Below, piece by piece: positions 35,105 to 43,356 of a DNA stretch of 64,000 nt. The position numbers and the translations under genes were made by a program. This DNA comes from Flavobacteriales bacterium (GTDB lineage: Bacteria > Bacteroidota > Bacteroidia > Flavobacteriales_F > PHOS-HE28), in the NCBI GenBank assembly GCA_016721825.1, contig JADKHI010000002.1, positions 124,001 through 188,000 on the forward strand, given 5' to 3'. Below the pieces are notes generated by a model, which saw only the letters and a list, made by a program, of their open reading frames with translations, ran no database searches and was not told where the DNA came from. The stretch's first letter is position 1. Each line of letters opens with the position of its first letter.

Positions 35105-35727
35105 TCCGTTCATCGCTCCTCTTCCTGCTCTGCCTGCTTTCCACGGCGGGCATTGCGCAGAAGGCGCCCACACGTTTCTACGTGAAGCTCAGCGGAGTGG
35201 TCACCGACCATTTCAGTGGTGACCCGATCAAGGGGGCCATGGTGCGTTTGCTGAAGGCCGGAAAGACCGAGGCCGAGGTGGTGACACGGGGCGATGGGCG
35301 CTACAGCTTCGACCTGGACAAAGGCTGGCGTTATGCGGTGTGGTACAGCAACGAGGGTTGTGTCACCAAGCACGTCAACATCGACACCGAGGAAGTACCG
35401 CCATATCCGGATGTGCCTTTCTATGAGATGGACGTGCAGATGACCTTGTTCGAGTGGATCGAGGAGTTCGACTTCACGGTCTTCGAGCAACCGCTAGGCG
35501 AAGCTGCCTACAAGCACTCGGTCCGCAATGTGAGTTGGGATATGGATTACACCGAGCGCATGCGCCCACGCTTGTCCAAGACCATGGACGAATACGAGAA
35601 GGCGTACAAGGGCTACTACAAGCGCAGACAGGGGCGCCGCCCCCCGACCACCAAGTTCGATCGGCCCAAGGAGGCCGTGCCTGCCGACAGTACGGTCGTA
35701 GCACCCCGAGCTACCGATGAGCCGTGA
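35101..35727 (+). CDS. Carboxypeptidase-regulatory-like exported protein, paralogue 1
   Basis: A 208-residue protein with signal peptide (RSSLLFLLCLLSTAGIAQ). Residues 25-110 form a CarboxypepD_reg-like beta-sandwich (KLSGVVTDHFSGDPIKGAMVRLL, GDGRYSFDL, GCVTKHVNIDTEEVP). A conserved tail specific to this cluster follows (VQMTLFEWIEEFDFTVFEQPLGEAAY, then a W-D-x-D-Y-T-E-R-M-R-P helix). The C-terminal 40 residues are basic and disordered. Three relatives lie within 5 kb. The gene is coupled to the GlsB-like gene upstream and overlaps paralogue 2 by 11 bases. The role is unknown; an envelope structural or assembly function would fit. Confidence 0.78.
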   Translation: MIRSSLLFLLCLLSTAGIAQKAPTRFYVKLSGVVTDHFSGDPIKGAMVRLLKAGKTEAEVVTRGDGRYSFDLDKGWRYAVWYSNEGCVTKHVNIDTEEVPPYPDVPFYEMDVQMTLFEWIEEFDFTVFEQPLGEAAYKHSVRNVSWDMDYTERMRPRLSKTMDEYEKAYKGYYKRRQGRRPPTTKFDRPKEAVPADSTVVAPRATDEP

Positions 35728-36262
35728 TCGTTCATTCCGCCGTAGTTTCTTGACGGCCTTGGTGCTGTTGCTCCTTTGCGCGGTCGGGAAGGCTCAAGGA
35801 GAAGTGGATAACATCTACGTCTATGGTACAGTGAAGGACTACGGAACAGCCGTCAAGCTCCTTGGCGTCTCGGTCATCGTTCACAAGGACGATGTTCGGT
35901 TGGCGGCGCTGGTCACGGATAGCTTGGGGCGCTATGAGGTCAAGTTGGATTACGACCATGTCTACAAGTTGTGGTTCATGCAGGCCGGCATGGTCACCAA
36001 GCATGTCGTGATCGATGCAAGGGACATTCCTGCGGGTCTTCGCGCTGGAGGACATGGAATGAACATCGATATCACCCTGTTCAAGTCCCTGCCGAACTTG
36101 GACATGTCCGTCCTGGACCAGCCGATCGGAATGGCACAGTATTCACCTGTTGACAGCGCCTTCACTTGGAACTTGGAATACACGGAGAGCATACGGGCTC
36201 GGGTGAAGCAGGCCATGATGACCATGGACAGCCTGAACCGGGCGAACGACTCCAGCCGTTAG
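35717..36262 (+). CDS. Carboxypeptidase-regulatory-like exported protein, paralogue 2
   Basis: A 181-residue protein with signal peptide (FLTALVLLLLCAVGKAQ). It shares with paralogue 1 the beta-sandwich (YVYGTVKDYGTAVKLLGVSVIVHKDD, GRYEVKLDYDHVYKLWFMQAGMVTKHVVID) and the tail (DITLFKSLPNLDMSVLDQPIGMAQYSP, W-N-L-E-Y-T-E-S-I-R). The N-terminal sandwich lacks the T-G pair of the turn. It overlaps paralogue 1 by 11 bases and ends nine bases before the convergent folP stop, so the pair likely arose by tandem duplication and is transcribed together. Confidence 0.78.
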   Translation: MSRDRSFRRSFLTALVLLLLCAVGKAQGEVDNIYVYGTVKDYGTAVKLLGVSVIVHKDDVRLAALVTDSLGRYEVKLDYDHVYKLWFMQAGMVTKHVVIDARDIPAGLRAGGHGMNIDITLFKSLPNLDMSVLDQPIGMAQYSPVDSAFTWNLEYTESIRARVKQAMMTMDSLNRANDSSR

Positions 36263-36271
36263 TCTCGCGCC

Positions 36272-37111
36272 TCAGCCGCGATAGCTCCGCACCAGCTTCA
36301 CCGCTTCCACCGCCTCCTTCACATCGTGCACCCGCAGGATCGATGCACCGTTCATCAGCGCGATCGTGTTCAGCACCGTGGTCCCGTTCAAAGCCTGATC
36401 GGCCTTGATGCCCAGCACCTCGTTGATCATCCGTTTGCGGGAAAGCCCAACTAGCACTGGCACCCCGAGGGCGATGAATCGTGATAGCTCCCGAAGGAGC
36501 GTGTAGTTGTGTTCCGTCGTTTTGCCGAAACCGAAGCCCGGGTCCATGATGACATCCGCGATCCCCGCAGCACGGCAGGTGTTCAGGCGCTCGCTCAGGA
36601 AGTGCGTCACCTCAGCGGCCACGTCGGTGTAGTGCGGTGCTTGCTGCATGGTGGACGGTGTGCCTTGCATATGCATGAGCACATATGGCACATGCAGCAT
36701 TGCGACAGTGGGAATCATGTTCGCGTCGAGCAGCCCGGCACCGATGTCGTTCACCATCGAGGCACCGGCGGCCACGGCCTCGCGCGCTACGGTGGAACGG
36801 TAGGTATCGATGCTCAGCCACGCTTCCGGGAAACGGCGTTGTAACGCTTCGACCACCGGCAGCACGCGCTTTAGTTCTTCCGTTTCGGCCACTGCCACCG
36901 CGCCAGGCCTTGAACTTGCTCCCCCAATGTCCAGAATGGCGGCTCCTTCGTTCAGCATTCGCTCGGCAACACGCAAGGCCTCGTCGACATCCACCCGGCT
37001 AGCTGTGTGGAAGGAGTCCGGCGTGGCGTTGATGATGCCCATGACCGCTGGCCCTGCCAGATCGCGCAGGCGATCCTTGACGCGCATGGGATCAGGGGTG
37101 GGGCGGCTCAT
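36272..37111 (-). CDS. folP: Dihydropteroate synthase
   Basis: Condenses p-aminobenzoate with 6-hydroxymethyl-dihydropterin diphosphate in folate synthesis; the target of sulfonamides. The 279-residue product shows the family signatures: VMGIINATPDSFHTASR near the N-terminus, AAILDIGGASSRPGA, LSIDTYRSTVAREAVAAGASMVNDI, VIMDPGFGFGKTTEHNYTLL, VLVGLSRKRMI and a closing RVHDVKEAVEAVKL. The TIM-barrel length is normal. The start was set at ATG 37111; ATG 37087 is also possible. The start codon is only 14 bases from that of the divergent paralogue 3, so the folP promoter must lie inside that gene or be very compact. Confidence 0.95.
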   Translation of the reverse strand: MSRPTPDPMRVKDRLRDLAGPAVMGIINATPDSFHTASRVDVDEALRVAERMLNEGAAILDIGGASSRPGAVAVAETEELKRVLPVVEALQRRFPEAWLSIDTYRSTVAREAVAAGASMVNDIGAGLLDANMIPTVAMLHVPYVLMHMQGTPSTMQQAPHYTDVAAEVTHFLSERLNTCRAAGIADVIMDPGFGFGKTTEHNYTLLRELSRFIALGVPVLVGLSRKRMINEVLGIKADQALNGTTVLNTIALMNGASILRVHDVKEAVEAVKLVRSYRG

Positions 37112-37112
37112 G

Positions 37113-37120
37113 TACTTTCG
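37113..37120 (+). promoter_or_regulatory. -7 element directly upstream of paralogue 3
   Basis: TACTTTCG ends five bases before ATG 37126 and begins one base past the divergent folP start codon. Confidence 0.45.
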
Positions 37121-37125
37121 GCCGG

Positions 37126-38562
37126 ATGCTTCCGGCGCGGCCCAAAGTTCGTTCAATGTTCCTGAGCCTTTTGCGACCCGTCATCCTGATCGGGATGCTG
37201 TTGGCCACCGCGGTTCCTGTGCAGGCCATCCGTGTGCAAGGCCATGCGCGCGATGCCTTTACCCGCCTGCCGATGACCGGTGTGGTCGTGTTGCTCGAAG
37301 GCGAGGGTGTTCGCACGGAACAACGCACCACGCGGATCGACGGATATTACCGGTTCGACGTGCCCGCAGGCGGACGGTACATCATCCGCTTTGCGAAGGA
37401 TGGGCTTGTGCCGAGGCAAGTGGTCTTCGACGTCCGCGACGTGCCCCGCGAATGGGTCGATGCCTTGCAGGCCGATCTTGACATGCGCCTGTTCCCCCCA
37501 TTGGAAGGCATGGACAGCAGCTTGTTGAGCGCCATGGTAGGAATGGCCACATGGGATCCGGTCACTGAGAACCTGATCTGGGATACGGCCATTTCGGGTC
37601 CCCTGATCGAGCGCTGGAACACGTTGTTGGCACAGCATGCCGAAGCTCATCCGGAGGTCCGACCCACCAAGACACAACGCTGGGCCTTGCGCGCGTTCGA
37701 ACTGGCCCGCGGCTACGGGGTGGTACTGGCGTTCCTGCTCTTGGGGTTGTTGTACTTCGTAGCGCGAAAGCTGCTCGACCGGCTCGGCAGGACGGTTCGC
37801 ATCACCGTGCTGTTCGTGGCGCTGGTCGGCGCGGGGTGGCTTGTGGTCGAACTGGCGCACGATGCGGGTCCGCTTCGTTACCTCGCGTTCGTTGCGTTGG
37901 TCACGGGGTTCGCCGCGGCCTTCCACCTGGTGATGGAACTCTGGGTCGGAGGAACGGATGACACAGTGCATGAAGAGCTGGTGCTCGAAGAGGAGGTGGA
38001 CCTGTTCGACGAGGATGAGCACGCGGTCATCGAAGAACGATCGAGCGCACGGTGGAAGGATCACCTGCCCTTGGTCGTCTTCTTCGCCGCACTGTTCACC
38101 TGCATGTTCGAATGGCGTTGGGGGCTTGAGAACACCTTGAACGTTTGGTCGCTGGTCGGAATGGGGACGGCTGTTGGTCTGGTGGCGGCATTGGTGATCT
38201 CGTGGTCGCGCACGCCTGCCGTGGTGCGTTGGTCGCCGCGGAAGTTATTGGTCGGTGGCGGCTTGTGGTGGGGGACCTTACCCTTGTTCGGCATTGCGAC
38301 GGCATCGTTCGTCAACCGCTCTTTCCCGCAGACCGAGGAGAGCTGCCATACATGGCCGGTGGTGGATCTGAACTGGAGCCGCCGTAGCCTTAATGTGTAC
38401 GTTTCCTGGGATGGGGAACGCGAGCGGCTGGAGATGCCGACGGAGGTCAAGGAGCAACTGACCACCATGGACAGCCTGCGTTGCTGCACGCGCACCGGAC
38501 TTCTGGGCTTCGAGCATGTCCACCGCGTGGAGCCGGTCCTGATGCCTGAGGTTCAACGCTGA
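37126..38562 (+). CDS. Carboxypeptidase-regulatory-like protein with C-terminal membrane domain, paralogue 3
   Basis: A 478-residue protein, or 468 if it starts at ATG 37156 where the signal peptide is cleaner (FLSLLRPVILIGMLLATAVPVQA). Residues 35-180 are the paralogue domain (IRVQGHARDAFTRLPMTGVVVLL, DGYYRFDVPAGGRYIIRFAKDGLVPRQVVFDVRDVP, then a looser tail). Unlike the other three it continues into six membrane helices from about residue 200 (VVLAFLLLGLLYFVARKLL to GGGLWWGTLPLFGIATASFV), with an acidic cytoplasmic or periplasmic loop rich in E and D. The last 90 residues are soluble. Presumably a membrane-anchored partner of the secreted paralogues. Confidence 0.75.
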   Translation: MLPARPKVRSMFLSLLRPVILIGMLLATAVPVQAIRVQGHARDAFTRLPMTGVVVLLEGEGVRTEQRTTRIDGYYRFDVPAGGRYIIRFAKDGLVPRQVVFDVRDVPREWVDALQADLDMRLFPPLEGMDSSLLSAMVGMATWDPVTENLIWDTAISGPLIERWNTLLAQHAEAHPEVRPTKTQRWALRAFELARGYGVVLAFLLLGLLYFVARKLLDRLGRTVRITVLFVALVGAGWLVVELAHDAGPLRYLAFVALVTGFAAAFHLVMELWVGGTDDTVHEELVLEEEVDLFDEDEHAVIEERSSARWKDHLPLVVFFAALFTCMFEWRWGLENTLNVWSLVGMGTAVGLVAALVISWSRTPAVVRWSPRKLLVGGGLWWGTLPLFGIATASFVNRSFPQTEESCHTWPVVDLNWSRRSLNVYVSWDGERERLEMPTEVKEQLTTMDSLRCCTRTGLLGFEHVHRVEPVLMPEVQR

Positions 38563-38583
38563 GGTCGTTCCTTTGCGCCGCAC

Positions 38584-39126
38584 ATGGACAAGACCCTTCA
38601 GCAATACGATGCCGTTCTGGACGAGTGCATGGCGCTCTTCAGCAAGAAGGCGCACGACTACGGCACGGCCTGGCGGATCCTGCGGGTGCCCTCGTTGACC
38701 GATCAGATCTTCATCAAGGCCCAGCGCATCCGCACCTTGCAGACGGTGGGGGAGAGCAAGGTGGGTGAAGGCATCCGCCCGGAGCTCATCGGCATCATCA
38801 ACTACGCGGCCATGGCCTTGGTTCAGCTGGAATTGGGCGTGGTGGACCAACCGGATCACAGCGCAGAGCAGGCGGTGAAGCATGTGAAGGCGCAGATGCA
38901 CCATGCCCGCGACCTGATGCAACGGAAGAACCACGACTACGGTGAGGCCTGGCGCAGCATGCGCGTGAGCTCGCTCGTGGACCTCATCCTCATGAAGCTG
39001 CTGCGCATCAAGCAGATCGAGGACAACGCGGGAGCCACCCTGGTCAGCGAAGGCATCGACGCGAACTTCCTCGACATCGTGAACTACGGCGTGTTCGCGA
39101 TGATCCGCATGGAGGAAGGGGCTTGA
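38584..39126 (+). CDS. DUF1599 domain protein
   Basis: A 180-residue soluble protein made of two tandem copies of the DUF1599 unit: FSKKAHDYGTAWRILRVPSLTDQIFIKAQRIR with IGIINYAAMALVQLELG, then MQRKNHDYGEAWRSMRVSSLVDLILMKLLRIKQIED with LDIVNYGVFAMIRMEEG. The K-x-x-D-Y-G-x-A-W motif occurs in both. In Bacteroidota this gene is typically close to folP, BT_3928-type DoxX and tpiA, as here; the family is related to nucleotide-modification domains, but its reaction is unknown. The start follows TTCCTTTG (38567-38574), a possible -7 element. Confidence 0.88.
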   Translation: MDKTLQQYDAVLDECMALFSKKAHDYGTAWRILRVPSLTDQIFIKAQRIRTLQTVGESKVGEGIRPELIGIINYAAMALVQLELGVVDQPDHSAEQAVKHVKAQMHHARDLMQRKNHDYGEAWRSMRVSSLVDLILMKLLRIKQIEDNAGATLVSEGIDANFLDIVNYGVFAMIRMEEGA

Positions 39127-39130
39127 CGGT

Positions 39131-39661
39131 CTACTTCTCCATCCACTTGAACGAGTCCAACATGGCGTCGGCCAGGTAGAGGTCCTCGTCCCACACATCC
39201 TTGTGCGCGGTGAAGGTGATCAGGTAGGCCTTGCCGTCCTTGAGGCGAACCACCTGTTTCCAATGAAGCGGAAGTCCGTTCAGGTCGCCAGTGTATTCGA
39301 ACTGGTGGTACTCACCACTTGCCCCGCGCTGCGTGCTTGAATTGATGAGCACGCCGTTCGGCAGTTGGGTCCGGATCTGCTCCTCCGTTACCGATACATA
39401 CGTGGGTAGGTCCATCGCCCCGATCTCCTGGATCAGCAGGTTCACGTTCTCCTGAAAGACATCCCCACTGTCGACCGGACTTCGGAAGATGACCAAGGTG
39501 CCTTGCGCACCGGAATCGTCCGCCTTCCATTCCACAGGGTGGGCGAGGGATATGCCCCCGCCTTTCCATGTGGCCCAGGCGGGCAGCTTGCCGGCAGTGT
39601 CCTGTGCGTTCAACTGAAGGCCGAGCAGCAGGCCGGTGATGAGGAGGGTAAGGGTGCGCAT
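39131..39661 (-). CDS. Exported PsbP/DcrB-like protein
   Basis: A 176-residue protein with signal peptide (RTLTLLITGLLLGLQLNAQ). The mature domain begins WATWKGGGISLAHPVEWKADDSGAQGTLVIFRSP and continues ENVNLLIQEIGAMDLPTYVSVTEEQIRTQLPNG, with closing strands around HWKQVVRLKDGKAYLITFTAHKDVWDEDLYLADAMLDSFKW. This matches the alpha/beta sandwich of PsbP- and DcrB-related proteins, whose bacterial members are of unknown function. It converges on the DUF1599 gene with a four-base gap. Confidence 0.75.
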   Translation of the reverse strand: MRTLTLLITGLLLGLQLNAQDTAGKLPAWATWKGGGISLAHPVEWKADDSGAQGTLVIFRSPVDSGDVFQENVNLLIQEIGAMDLPTYVSVTEEQIRTQLPNGVLINSSTQRGASGEYHQFEYTGDLNGLPLHWKQVVRLKDGKAYLITFTAHKDVWDEDLYLADAMLDSFKWMEK

Positions 39662-39800
39662 GGTCGAGCTGGGTGTGAAGATCGGAGGATCCCGTCAGTC
39701 CGCAAGTGCGCTAGTTCAGTTCGCGGTTATTCACATTCGCCTGTTGGCCGATCCTTGCGAAAAGGGGATCCCATCGCTTTGATCCCGATCGGCGGGGGAA

Positions 39801-39808
39801 TACGTTTG
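39801..39808 (+). promoter_or_regulatory. -7 element directly upstream of paralogue 4
   Basis: TACGTTTG, an exact TAnnTTTG match, ends five bases before the ATG at 39814. Confidence 0.58.
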
Positions 39809-39813
39809 CCGCC

Positions 39814-40359
39814 ATGATGAAAGCCTTGATCACAGCGGCTTTGGTCGGCATGCAACTGTCGGTCACCGCGTTCAGCCTGCGTGTGAACGGTGTGGTCACG
39901 GATTACCTCACAGGCGCCACCATGGATCATGTGCTGGTGCGCGTGTACCAGAATGGATCGAAGGTCGCGGGGGAAGAGACAGGTGCCCTCGGCCACTACG
40001 CCTTCGAGCTGGAGAATAACGCGGAGTATGTGATCCGCTTCAGCGGTCCTGGCCTTGTCACCAAGTGTTTCACCGTGGATACGCACGGGCTGGTGTGGGA
40101 GGGTGCCGACAAGACGAAGGAGCTGTGGGTGGAGATGACCATGTTGGAGCGCACCACGAGCATTGATCTTTCCTTCTTCGACATGCCCATGGGGCGCGCC
40201 TATTTCGAGCCGGCCACCGGGCTGGTGAGCTGGGATACCGACTACGATCGCAAGGTCCGCCCGCAGGTGGAAGCGATCATGTCACAATACCAACGCATGA
40301 TGACCGCACAAGCCAGCACGTCCCGCGTAGAGGACGCCAAGGCACTGGACCGACGATAA
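39814..40359 (+). CDS. Carboxypeptidase-regulatory-like exported protein, paralogue 4
   Basis: A 181-residue protein with signal peptide (KALITAALVGMQLSVTAFS). The domain reads LRVNGVVTDYLTGATMDHVLVRVY, GHYAFELENNAEYVIRFSGPGLVTKCFTVDTHG, and the cluster-specific tail VEMTMLERTTSIDLSFFDMPMGRAYFEP, then SWDTDYDRKVRPQVEAIMSQYQRM. It is closest in length and layout to paralogue 2. It is separately transcribed, with a -7 element five bases upstream and an intrinsic terminator downstream. Confidence 0.78.
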   Translation: MMKALITAALVGMQLSVTAFSLRVNGVVTDYLTGATMDHVLVRVYQNGSKVAGEETGALGHYAFELENNAEYVIRFSGPGLVTKCFTVDTHGLVWEGADKTKELWVEMTMLERTTSIDLSFFDMPMGRAYFEPATGLVSWDTDYDRKVRPQVEAIMSQYQRMMTAQASTSRVEDAKALDRR

Positions 40360-40386
40360 CGACAAGTTTGGGTTGATGGGTCGCTT

Positions 40387-40427
40387 CGGCCGCCGGGACC
40401 TTCGGGTCTCAGGCGGCCGCGGCGTTT
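40387..40427 (+). terminator. Intrinsic terminator after paralogue 4
   Basis: An 8-bp stem CGGCCGCC / GGCGGCCG continues into an inner GGGACC / GGTCTC stem with a TTCG loop, followed by CGGCGTTTTC. Confidence 0.75.
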
Positions 40428-40499
40428 TCGGGAGGATCTTAACGCGCCGTGGTTGTTGATCATCTGTTAAGGGGGCAGCGGAGCCGCCCGACCCGATCC

Positions 40500-40507
40500 T
40501 ATCTTGG
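40500..40507 (+). promoter_or_regulatory. -7 element upstream of BT_3928-like gene
   Basis: TATCTTGG, two mismatches from TAnnTTTG at most, lies 23 bases before the ATG at 40531. Confidence 0.35.
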
Positions 40508-40530
40508 CCGCCACCCAAGCACAGTCCTCC

Positions 40531-41898
40531 ATGCGCTATTTCCTCATCCTTTGCCGCATCCTCGTCGGCGCCACCTTCATCGTCAGTGGCTTGGTGAAGG
40601 CCAACGACCCGCTCGGCTTCAGCTACAAGTTGGAGGAGTACTTCGCGGAAAGCGCGCTGAACTGGCCGGCGCTCGAACCCTGGTCCCTGGCGTTGGCCAT
40701 GCTGGCCTGCTTGGGTGAAGTGGTGCTCGGCTTCGCGATCCTCGTCGGAGGAAGGATGCGCTTGGCCACTACCGCCACCCTCGTGCTCACGCTCTTCTTC
40801 GGCTGGCTTACTGCCTACACGGACAATTGCAACCAGCGCCAAAAGGATGGGGAGAAGATGACCTACACCGTAGTGGTGAATGGCAAGGAGGAAGTGCGCG
40901 ACAAGACCTGCGTGACCGACTGCGGCTGTTTCGGCGATGCCATGAAGGGCTCGCTCGGTCGCAGCCTCACACCACGCGAGAGCTTCTACAAGGACCTCAT
41001 CCTCTTCGTCTTCCTGCTGCCCGTGTTCATCGTCAGTTGGCGCAAGCCGGGTATCGCCTTCAACTCAGCGGACGATGATAAGCCCCTGCTGGTGGGTGGT
41101 CTGGTGCTCGTGGCGCTGTGGAGCTGGGTCTTCGGCTGGAGCTTCTTCCTCACCTTCACCTTGGTCGGCATCCTCGGCTACCTGCTCATCAAGCGACTGG
41201 TCAGCGGTGTGAAGGCCGAGTGGCTCACCGCAGGTTGGGTCACTGTGCTCACCGTTCTGTTCATGTGGTACTGCCTGGAGCACCTGCCCATGAAGGACTA
41301 CCGCCCCTTCGCCGTGGGCAAGAGCATCCCTGAGGGCATGGCCGTTCCGGAAGGAGAGAAGCCCGATGTCTACGAGACCGTGCTCACCTACAAGAACATG
41401 AAGACCGGCGAGGTGAAGGACTTCAACAGCAAGGACTACCCCTGGCAGGACAGCACCTGGGTTTGGCAGGCCACCGAGAACAAGCTCATCCAAGAGGGCT
41501 ACCATCCGCCCATCCACGACTTCGTGCTCACCGATGTGGACGGCGTTGACGTGACCGAAGGCATCATGTCCGAGGCCAACCCCGTGGTGCTGATCGTCAG
41601 CAAGGACATCACTGAAGCGGCAACGCACTGCCAACCGAACATCAACGCGCTCGCGGCCGAGGCCTTCAAGAACGGCTGGTACGTCTACGGCGTTACCGCC
41701 AGCGGCTACGAGCAGATCGAGGAGTTCCGCCACACGCACCAGAACGCCTTCGACTACCTGCGCTGCGACGGCACCGTGCTCAAGACCATCATCCGTAGCA
41801 ACCCCGGTGTTCTCCTGCTACAACAAGGCGTGGTGCGCGGGCAGTGGCATTGCAACGACACGCCCTCCATCGAAGAGGCGAAGAAGGCGTTGAAGTAG
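40531..41898 (+). CDS. BT_3928-like DoxX membrane protein with thioredoxin-like C-terminus
   Basis: A 455-residue protein from ATG 40531. The N-terminal half is a DoxX/MauE-like bundle with RYFLILCRILVGATFIVSGLVKANDPLGFSYKLEEYF and a redox-suggestive VTDCGCFGDAMKG motif. Further helices follow (LLVGGLVLVALWSWVF, FLTFTLVGILGYLLI, WLTAGWVTVLTVLFMWYC). The last 150 residues look like a thioredoxin-fold domain outside the membrane (HDFVLTDVDGVDVTEGIMSEANPVVLIVSKDI, NGWYVYGVTASGYEQIEEFRHTHQNAFDYLRCDGTVLKTIIRSNPGVLLL). It probably carries out membrane thiol redox work. Its place before tpiA matches other Bacteroidota. Confidence 0.88.
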   Translation: MRYFLILCRILVGATFIVSGLVKANDPLGFSYKLEEYFAESALNWPALEPWSLALAMLACLGEVVLGFAILVGGRMRLATTATLVLTLFFGWLTAYTDNCNQRQKDGEKMTYTVVVNGKEEVRDKTCVTDCGCFGDAMKGSLGRSLTPRESFYKDLILFVFLLPVFIVSWRKPGIAFNSADDDKPLLVGGLVLVALWSWVFGWSFFLTFTLVGILGYLLIKRLVSGVKAEWLTAGWVTVLTVLFMWYCLEHLPMKDYRPFAVGKSIPEGMAVPEGEKPDVYETVLTYKNMKTGEVKDFNSKDYPWQDSTWVWQATENKLIQEGYHPPIHDFVLTDVDGVDVTEGIMSEANPVVLIVSKDITEAATHCQPNINALAAEAFKNGWYVYGVTASGYEQIEEFRHTHQNAFDYLRCDGTVLKTIIRSNPGVLLLQQGVVRGQWHCNDTPSIEEAKKALK

Positions 41899-41906
41899 GG
41901 AGGTCC

Positions 41907-42413
41907 TCAATACTCCGCGTTGCGGTCGGTCCTCAATGTGGCGCTCACGAGTTCATCGAGCATGAAGTGCCCGTCCTCGTTGCGGTCGTTGTAGTGAACA
42001 ATGGAGTCCTTGAAGTACTCGAACATTTCGTTCGTGTAACGGTCTTCATCAGTGTCCAACTGCCGAATGATCAGTTCTCCTTTGCGGTTGAACATGAACA
42101 GTTCCTCGATGCGCCCATCGAAGTCGGCATCGCGTTCAATGAATGCCACAGTGCCGTTGCTTCCATAGTGAACAATGGAATCAGCATGCAGGTCGCCGTT
42201 CAGATCATAGGTCACATTGGCGAGCGAATGGTCCTTCTTCCATCGGATTATCATGATGTTCCTTACAGGCTCATACTCCGTTTCCATGTACTTGCTTATC
42301 CCGAGCATTTCCGCTCGGCGGTACTGGACGAACGCCACCACGATGGCTGCAACGGCAACGGCGATGGTCAGCAGTATCCAGATCCACGGTCGTTCCAAGG
42401 TCGGTAGGCGCAT
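41907..42413 (-). CDS. Single-pass membrane protein with EF-hand-like acidic repeats
   Basis: A 168-residue protein. One membrane helix (PWIWILLTIAVAVAAIVVAFVQY) is followed by a soluble domain with four calcium-loop-like motifs: DLNGDLHADSI, DADFDGRIEEL, DTDEDRYTNEM and DRNEDGHFMLDE. This resembles EF-hand or dockerin-type loops without clear flanking helices. Calcium binding is therefore plausible, not shown. The gene lies opposite in direction inside an otherwise collinear conserved block (BT_3928-like, then tpiA) and its codon use is more A/T-rich than its neighbours, so it may be an insertion. Confidence 0.72.
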   Translation of the reverse strand: MRLPTLERPWIWILLTIAVAVAAIVVAFVQYRRAEMLGISKYMETEYEPVRNIMIIRWKKDHSLANVTYDLNGDLHADSIVHYGSNGTVAFIERDADFDGRIEELFMFNRKGELIIRQLDTDEDRYTNEMFEYFKDSIVHYNDRNEDGHFMLDELVSATLRTDRNAEY

Positions 42414-42551
42414 TGGACCAAAGTAGTTCTCCTGGGTATTGCATTGATCACGATCCCCTGTTAGCACTTGTCCACTGCCCGGTCGCGAAGGGTGTGCGCC
42501 GAAGCCATCTTTGTCCTTCCACCGGTCGCACCAGTGTCCGGCGGATGTTGC

Positions 42552-43313
42552 ATGCGAACGATCGTGGCCGGGAATTGGAAGATGAACAAGGATCGTGCGG
42601 AAGCGCTGGCCTTGGTGAGCAAGTTGGTCGGTTGGTCCGAAGAGCTGGAAGGCGATGTGGAAGTGGTGATCGCGCCGCCCTTTCCTTTCCTTGAGATGGC
42701 TGTGCAATGCACGCGCGGCACACGGATCAAGGTGGCCGCACAGAACTGCCACGCGGTCGCACAAGGCGCCTACACCGGTGAGGTGAGCGTGCTGATGCTG
42801 AAGAGCCTGGGCGTCACGCACTGCATCGTCGGCCACAGCGAACGCCGCCAGTACTTCGGTGAGACCGATACCCAAGTGGCCGAGAAGATGAAGACCCTGC
42901 TCTTTCATGGTCTCACTCCGATCTACTGCTGTGGCGAGGTGTTGAGCGAGCGGGAGAGCGGCAAGTTCTTCCATGTGGTTGAAGAGCAACTGCGCGAAGC
43001 GCTCGGCGGGCTTTCCGAAGAAGAGCTTGCCGGTTGCATCGTGGCTTACGAACCCGTGTGGGCCATCGGCACCGGGCGCACGGCCAGTGCGGAACAGGCC
43101 CAGGAAATGCACGCCTTCATCCGCGCCTACCTCAGCGAGCGAGGCGCACCGGAGGTCCCCATTCTGTACGGTGGTAGCTGCAAGCCGGACAACGCCGCAT
43201 CGCTCTTCGCCTGCGCGGATGTGAACGGTGGCCTCATCGGCGGCGCGGCCTTGGATGCCGGTCAGTTCACCGAGCTCGTCCACATCGCCCACCGTGTGAA
43301 GCAGGACGCCTAG
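42552..43313 (+). CDS. tpiA: Triose-phosphate isomerase
   Basis: Interconverts dihydroxyacetone phosphate and glyceraldehyde 3-phosphate in glycolysis and gluconeogenesis. The 253-residue length is normal for the family. Active-site residues are all present: Asn8 and Lys10 (GNWKMN), His95 (VGHSERR) and Glu167 (AYEPVWAIGTG), along with the phosphate loop LYGGS and NGGLIGGAAL near the end. Start ATG 42552 gives RTIVAGNWKMN at the N-terminus; the upstream in-frame stretch to 42468 is outside the family. Followed by prmA after 43 bases. Confidence 0.97.
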   Translation: MRTIVAGNWKMNKDRAEALALVSKLVGWSEELEGDVEVVIAPPFPFLEMAVQCTRGTRIKVAAQNCHAVAQGAYTGEVSVLMLKSLGVTHCIVGHSERRQYFGETDTQVAEKMKTLLFHGLTPIYCCGEVLSERESGKFFHVVEEQLREALGGLSEEELAGCIVAYEPVWAIGTGRTASAEQAQEMHAFIRAYLSERGAPEVPILYGGSCKPDNAASLFACADVNGGLIGGAALDAGQFTELVHIAHRVKQDA

Positions 43314-43356
43314 GTCACCCTTTGAACTTCGAACCCTGCACTTTGGACTTTCCTCC

